Origin: an uncultured Spirochaetales bacterium
GTDB lineage: Bacteria > UBP6 > UBA1177
Reading direction: 5' to 3'
Length of the DNA: 9,543 bases
Assembly (NCBI GenBank): GCA_902780365.1
Contig: CACZFE010000054.1
Span: 1-9,543 of the forward strand
In this document: positions 6,580 to 9,543 of the stretch, piece after piece
How the letters are laid out: every line of letters begins with the position of its first letter
How positions within the stretch are numbered: the stretch's first letter is position 1
Translations under genes and position numbers: made by a program
The notes under the pieces: model-generated
The model's input: the letters and a program-made list of their open reading frames with translations, nothing else
Databases searched by the model: none
Told to the model about the DNA's origin: nothing

Positions 6580-7086
6580 TTATTTTTCCCTCATTGCGAT
6601 GCAGAAAAGTTCAAGCGGCAGGTGGCAGTAGCCGTTGGGATTTTTAACAAGATATTTCTGATGATACTCTTCGGCAGGATAGAAATTTTCAAGCGGTTTG
6701 ACTTCGACCGCGAATTTTGCCGCTTTTGAGCCGAGAGCAAGTTTTTCGCTCTTCACTGCCGCTTCGATATCAGGAAGCAGCGTTTCGTCGGTGTAATAGA
6801 TTCCTGTGCGGTACTGAATGCCGCAGTCGCATCCCTGCTGGTTGACCGAGAGCGGATCGATAGCGCGGAAATAGTAACCGATGAGTTTTTGTGTCGGCAG
6901 AACGGTCTCGTCGTATTCGATTTTCACTGTTTCGGCGTGTCCGCTGCCGCCGCAGACATCCTGATAGCTCGGATCTTCAGTTTTTCCGTTGGCATAGCCT
7001 ACAACTGTTGATCTGACTCCCGGGAACTGGTCAAAAAAACGCTGCGTTCCCCAGAAACATCCACCTGCAAGATAAATCGTTTTCAT
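6580..7086 (-). CDS. msrA: peptide methionine sulfoxide reductase MsrA
   Basis: MsrA reduces methionine-S-sulfoxide, free or in proteins, repairing oxidative damage. The chosen ATG at 7086 has GGAGG five bases upstream (7092-7096) and gives the family beginning MKTIYLAGGCFWG, 168 residues in all; an upstream ATG at 7116 would add ten unrelated residues. Catalytic Cys10 lies in GGCFWG. Tyr41, Glu52 (in GHAE), Asp87 and Tyr92 correspond to the E. coli active-site residues Tyr82, Glu94, Asp129 and Tyr134. The C-terminal NPNGYCH is also typical. The loop usually written 'QGxDxGxQYR' reads QGCDCGIQYR, so Cys86 and Cys88 flank the conserved Asp. Cys154 or Cys162 could act as the resolving residue. 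No signal peptide is seen, so the enzyme is probably cytoplasmic. No MsrB domain is fused or adjacent. It is divergent from the six-Cys-repeat lipoprotein, with overlapping promoters. Confidence 0.97.
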   Translation of the reverse strand: MKTIYLAGGCFWGTQRFFDQFPGVRSTVVGYANGKTEDPSYQDVCGGSGHAETVKIEYDETVLPTQKLIGYYFRAIDPLSVNQQGCDCGIQYRTGIYYTDETLLPDIEAAVKSEKLALGSKAAKFAVEVKPLENFYPAEEYHQKYLVKNPNGYCHLPLELFCIAMREK

Positions 7087-7104
7087 TGAAACCTCCGTTA
7101 AACC

Positions 7105-7132
7105 TTGCCTTTTCACGGCTTTTTTCTATAAT
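7105..7132 (+). promoter_or_regulatory. putative promoter of the six-Cys-repeat lipoprotein gene
   Basis: TTGCCT (7105-7110) and a perfect TATAAT (7127-7132) are spaced by 16 bases. Transcription would start near 7139, leaving a leader of about 33 bases with AGGAG (7161-7165) before the ATG at 7172. The -10 box overlaps the -10 box of the opposing msrA promoter. Confidence 0.5.
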
Positions 7133-7153
7133 TCCGCGTTTTTTGTTTATCAA
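7125..7153 (-). promoter_or_regulatory. putative promoter of msrA
   Basis: On the - strand, TTGATA (7148-7153) and TATAGA (7125-7130) are separated by the ideal 17 bases and lie about 39 bases before the msrA start. Four bases of its -10 box are shared with the opposing TATAAT, so polymerase binding at one promoter should exclude the other. Confidence 0.5.
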
Positions 7154-7171
7154 CTTTTTGAGGAGAGAAAA

Positions 7172-8044
7172 ATGAAAAAGTTTTTGGTTTTCGCAGCTAT
7201 TTTTGCTGCAATGTTTCTGATTATGTCCTGCGGCGGAAGCGGTATCACCGGTGACGGGTACTATACCGACGGAGACACAGTATGCTCCGATTATTCCGAC
7301 TCCGGAGACTGCAAAGGACATGATGTCAGAGCCTGTGTAGAAGGCGACGATTGGTGGTATGAAGTCGAAGGAACAGGTAAAAAATTCAAATGCGACGATG
7401 GCGACTGCACTAAAGCTGCATTCGATCTGAACAACTACTGCTACGACACAAACATTGATTACGACGAAGAAGACGGTGCGACGTGTGTTACTACCGAAGA
7501 ACCTGACACCTGCGGCGGCAAAGCTGTCAAATTCTGCACGAAAGATGAATCCTACTGGTATGAAGTAGACGGCAAAAAATACGAATGTAAAGACGCCGGT
7601 TCGGAAGAGTGTACTCAGGCAATGATGGATTTCTCAAACTACTGCGCTAAAGCGGAAGAAGAAGCGGACGAAGACGGCAAATTCGCAACTGAACCGACAG
7701 CATATCTGCCGGCATCTTACGCAGACAAGACTCTGGATGCATGGTATATGCTCAAAGAAGCAGATGAAGACAAAATAAAAATCGAAGCAGTCTTCCTTTT
7801 CAACGACAACACTCTGGTTGTAACCAGCAGCAAAGTCTATTCCGTAGAAGACGGCAGAGAGCCTGAGAAGAAAATCAACGCTGAAGGCACTTTCACGATC
7901 ACTTCCGGAGATTACGACAACGGCGAAGCCCATGTTGTAGCCGGTGAAATGGAATTCGACGTCACCATCAGCGACGGTATCCTCTCGGCAATGGATGCGG
8001 AATTCGCAAAACAGGACAACGCAGACGCACCTGAAGCGCAATAA
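7172..8044 (+). CDS. lipoprotein with two tandem six-cysteine repeats, family not recognised
   Basis: This is a predicted 290-residue exported lipoprotein. AGGAG (7161-7165) lies six bases before the start. The signal peptide (MKKFLVFAAIFAAMFLIMSC) ends in lipobox IMSC with Cys20 as the lipidated residue. Two internal repeats follow. Cysteines fall at 38, 47, 55, 74, 79, 90 and again at 105, 114, 122, 139, 147, 158, with spacings 9-8-19-5-11 and 9-8-17-8-11. Each repeat also carries a WYEV core (62-65, 129-132) and ends in NYC after a DL/DF-N helix. An acidic linker leads to a cysteine-free C-terminal domain (about 185-280), rich in alternating hydrophobic residues like a beta-barrel or lipocalin-like fold (LFNDNTLVV, AEGTFTI, MEFDVTISDG). 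The protein is strongly acidic. I do not recognise the family. Twelve paired cysteines suggest disulfide-bonded extracytoplasmic modules; binding or structural roles are possible but unproven. Confidence 0.88.
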   Translation: MKKFLVFAAIFAAMFLIMSCGGSGITGDGYYTDGDTVCSDYSDSGDCKGHDVRACVEGDDWWYEVEGTGKKFKCDDGDCTKAAFDLNNYCYDTNIDYDEEDGATCVTTEEPDTCGGKAVKFCTKDESYWYEVDGKKYECKDAGSEECTQAMMDFSNYCAKAEEEADEDGKFATEPTAYLPASYADKTLDAWYMLKEADEDKIKIEAVFLFNDNTLVVTSSKVYSVEDGREPEKKINAEGTFTITSGDYDNGEAHVVAGEMEFDVTISDGILSAMDAEFAKQDNADAPEAQ

Positions 8045-8126
8045 TCTCTTCTGAATCTTTCCCATAATTTCCGATTTATTTGAATTGCCCCGAAATAAAA
8101 GTATATTTCCCCTGCTATATTGATCG

Positions 8127-8156
8127 TTGAATTGTTTTTATTTGAATAACTATAAT
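8127..8156 (+). promoter_or_regulatory. putative promoter of ahcY
   Basis: TTGAAT (8127-8132) and a perfect TATAAT (8151-8156) are spaced by 18 bases. Transcription would start near 8163, right at the AGGAG ribosome site (8163-8167), so the leader would be only about 11 bases. A weaker alternative is TTGAAT (8080-8085) with TATATT (8102-8107), which would give a longer leader. I see no SAH or SAM riboswitch pattern in the 129-base gap. Confidence 0.4.
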
Positions 8157-8173
8157 ATTTTCAGGAGATTACA

Positions 8174-9543
8174 ATGAACAAAGAGTATCAGGTCAAAGAC
8201 ATTGCGCAGGCTGATTTCGGGAGAAAGGAGATCGCTCTTGCCGAAATCGAGATGCCTGGACTTATGGCGCTTCGTGAAAAATATGCTGAAAAGCAGCCGC
8301 TCAAAGGTGCCCGCATCACGGGAAGCCTTCACATGACGATACAGACTGCCGTTCTGATAAAGACTTTGGTCGCTCTCGGCGCCGATGTCCGCTGGGCAAG
8401 CTGCAATATCTTCTCGACTCAGGATCACGCAGCAGCAGCGATCGCCGACATGGGTGTTCCCGTTTTTGCGTGGAAAGGCGAAACCATCGAGGAATACTGG
8501 CAGTGCACGCTGAAAGCTCTTTCATTCCCGAAAGGACTCGGGCCGCAGCTCATCGTTGACGACGGCGGAGACGCGACGCTCCTCATCCACAAAGGCTATG
8601 CCTGCGAAGAAAATCCTGCTCTTTTCGACGAAAAAGCAGAAAACCGCGAGGCACAGGCGATACTTGACATTTTGAAAGAAGAATACAAAAAAGATCCGCA
8701 GAAATGGCACAAAATCGTTAAGGAAATCAAGGGTGTAAGTGAAGAGACCACGACCGGCGTCCACAGACTTTACCAGATGCTCGAGAAAAACACTCTTCTC
8801 TTCCCGGCAATCAACGTCAACGATTCAGTCACGAAGTCGAAATTCGACAACCTTTACGGCTGCAGGGAATCGCTTGCGGACGGTCTTAAACGCGGAACAG
8901 ACATCATGGTCGCAGGCAAAGTCGTCTGCGTATGCGGCTACGGCGATGTCGGTAAAGGATGTGCGAAGTCGATGCAGGGTTTCGGCGCGAGAGTGATCGT
9001 CACCGAAATCGACCCCATCTGCGCTCTTCAGGCGAGCATGGAAGGTTTTGAAGTCAGAACCGTTGAAGAAGTTGTTGATTTTGCTGATATTTTTGTCACA
9101 GCAACGGGTAACTGCGACATCATCACCGCAGACCATATGAAAAAGATGAAAAACATGGCGATCGTCTGCAACATCGGACATTTCGACAACGAGATCCAGG
9201 TCGATGCGCTCTATGCGATCCCCGGAATCAAGAAAATCAACATCAAACCGCAGGTCGACCGCATCGAATTCCCCGACGGACATTCGATAATCCTTCTCAG
9301 CGAAGGAAGACTCGTCAACCTCGGCAATGCTACAGGTCATCCGAGTTTTGTAATGAGCAATTCCTTCACGAACCAGGTCCTGGCTCAAATGGATCTCTGG
9401 CAGAACGAATACAAACTCGGAGTTTACATCCTTCCGAAGCACTTGGATGAGGAAGTTGCACGTCTCCACCTTGCGAAACTTGGCGTCAGCCTCACAAAAC
9501 TCACGCAGAAACAGGCTGACTACATCGGTGTAAAGGTTGAAGG
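8174..9543 (+). CDS. ahcY: S-adenosylhomocysteine hydrolase (adenosylhomocysteinase), 3' end cut
   Basis: This NAD-dependent enzyme reversibly splits S-adenosylhomocysteine into adenosine and homocysteine. It removes the inhibitory product of SAM-dependent methylation and feeds the methionine cycle. The window holds 456 codons and no stop. The sequence breaks off after YIGVKVE, where homologues run about 14 more residues to a '-KPDHYRY' end, so nearly the whole protein is present. Both family signatures are clear: SCNIFSTQDHAAAAI (76-90) and the NAD-binding GKVVCVCGYGDVGKGCA (248-264). Catalytic-type residues are in place: Asp129/Asp130 in VDDGGD, Glu191 in SEETTTGVH, Lys221 and Asp225 in VTKSKFDN, His336 in NIGHFDNE and His389 in GNATGHPS. 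The roughly 40-residue insert (about 145-185) is typical of the longer bacterial form. AGGAG (8163-8167) lies six bases before the ATG. The gene stands alone behind the lipoprotein. Confidence 0.98.
   Translation, partial: MNKEYQVKDIAQADFGRKEIALAEIEMPGLMALREKYAEKQPLKGARITGSLHMTIQTAVLIKTLVALGADVRWASCNIFSTQDHAAAAIADMGVPVFAWKGETIEEYWQCTLKALSFPKGLGPQLIVDDGGDATLLIHKGYACEENPALFDEKAENREAQAILDILKEEYKKDPQKWHKIVKEIKGVSEETTTGVHRLYQMLEKNTLLFPAINVNDSVTKSKFDNLYGCRESLADGLKRGTDIMVAGKVVCVCGYGDVGKGCAKSMQGFGARVIVTEIDPICALQASMEGFEVRTVEEVVDFADIFVTATGNCDIITADHMKKMKNMAIVCNIGHFDNEIQVDALYAIPGIKKINIKPQVDRIEFPDGHSIILLSEGRLVNLGNATGHPSFVMSNSFTNQVLAQMDLWQNEYKLGVYILPKHLDEEVARLHLAKLGVSLTKLTQKQADYIGVKVE

Noticed and set aside
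8092..8109. Hairpin GAAATA-loop-TATTTC downstream of the Cys-repeat lipoprotein
   Set aside because: The stem is mostly A-T and no T run follows, so it is not a convincing intrinsic terminator, and the area also contains an alternative promoter match.
8045..8173. SAH or SAM riboswitch ahead of ahcY
   Set aside because: The AT-rich gap lacks the GC-rich conserved helices of known SAH riboswitches, and the likely transcript start leaves almost no leader.
8825..9469. 214-codon reading frame on the - strand opposite ahcY
   Set aside because: The + strand encodes unmistakable SAH hydrolase throughout, so the antisense frame is a shadow of its codon usage.

Overview
The window reads as a chromosomal stretch of a diderm (Gram-negative-type) bacterium with moderate GC content. 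Two genes carry lipoprotein signal peptides, and the rest are ordinary housekeeping genes with clear Shine-Dalgarno sites. The phylum cannot be fixed from the sequence. The Asp/Thr/Pro-rich lipoproteins with DUF1566 domains suggest an uncultured, possibly deltaproteobacterial- or Myxococcota-like lineage, but that is only an impression. I see no insertion sequence, phage gene, CRISPR array, tRNA or rRNA. No gap without a gene exceeds 190 bases.

Region 1 (1-2882, + strand) is the classical origin-proximal 'gid' cluster: the 3' end of mnmE, complete mnmG and complete rsmG. MnmE and MnmG together modify the wobble uridine (U34) of certain tRNAs, and RsmG methylates 16S rRNA. A 47-codon reading frame of doubtful reality bridges mnmE and mnmG, with overlapping stop and start codons at both ends. 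Region 2 (2906-4903, - strand) is a transketolase convergent with rsmG.

The most notable signal lies across regions 1 and 2. Three near-identical palindromes, TGTTTCACGTGAAACA or one base off, match the consensus of the ParB-binding centromere site parS. They lie inside mnmG, at the start of rsmG and inside tkt, within about 1.2 kb. In all three the palindrome is read in the same frame and encodes the pentapeptide VSRET. This looks like a parS cluster and implies that the chromosome origin and a parAB operon are near, although parAB is not in the window.

Region 3 (5090-8044) is envelope- and stress-related. It holds a lipoprotein with a repetitive acidic stalk, a 12-cysteine segment and two DUF1566 domains, then msrA (methionine sulfoxide reductase A) on the - strand, then a second lipoprotein built on two tandem six-cysteine repeats. 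msrA and the second lipoprotein are divergent and appear to use overlapping back-to-back promoters. Region 4 (8174 to the end) is S-adenosylhomocysteine hydrolase, cut by the window edge about a dozen codons short of its usual C-terminus. It recycles the SAH made by SAM-dependent methyltransferases such as RsmG, but no operon links them.
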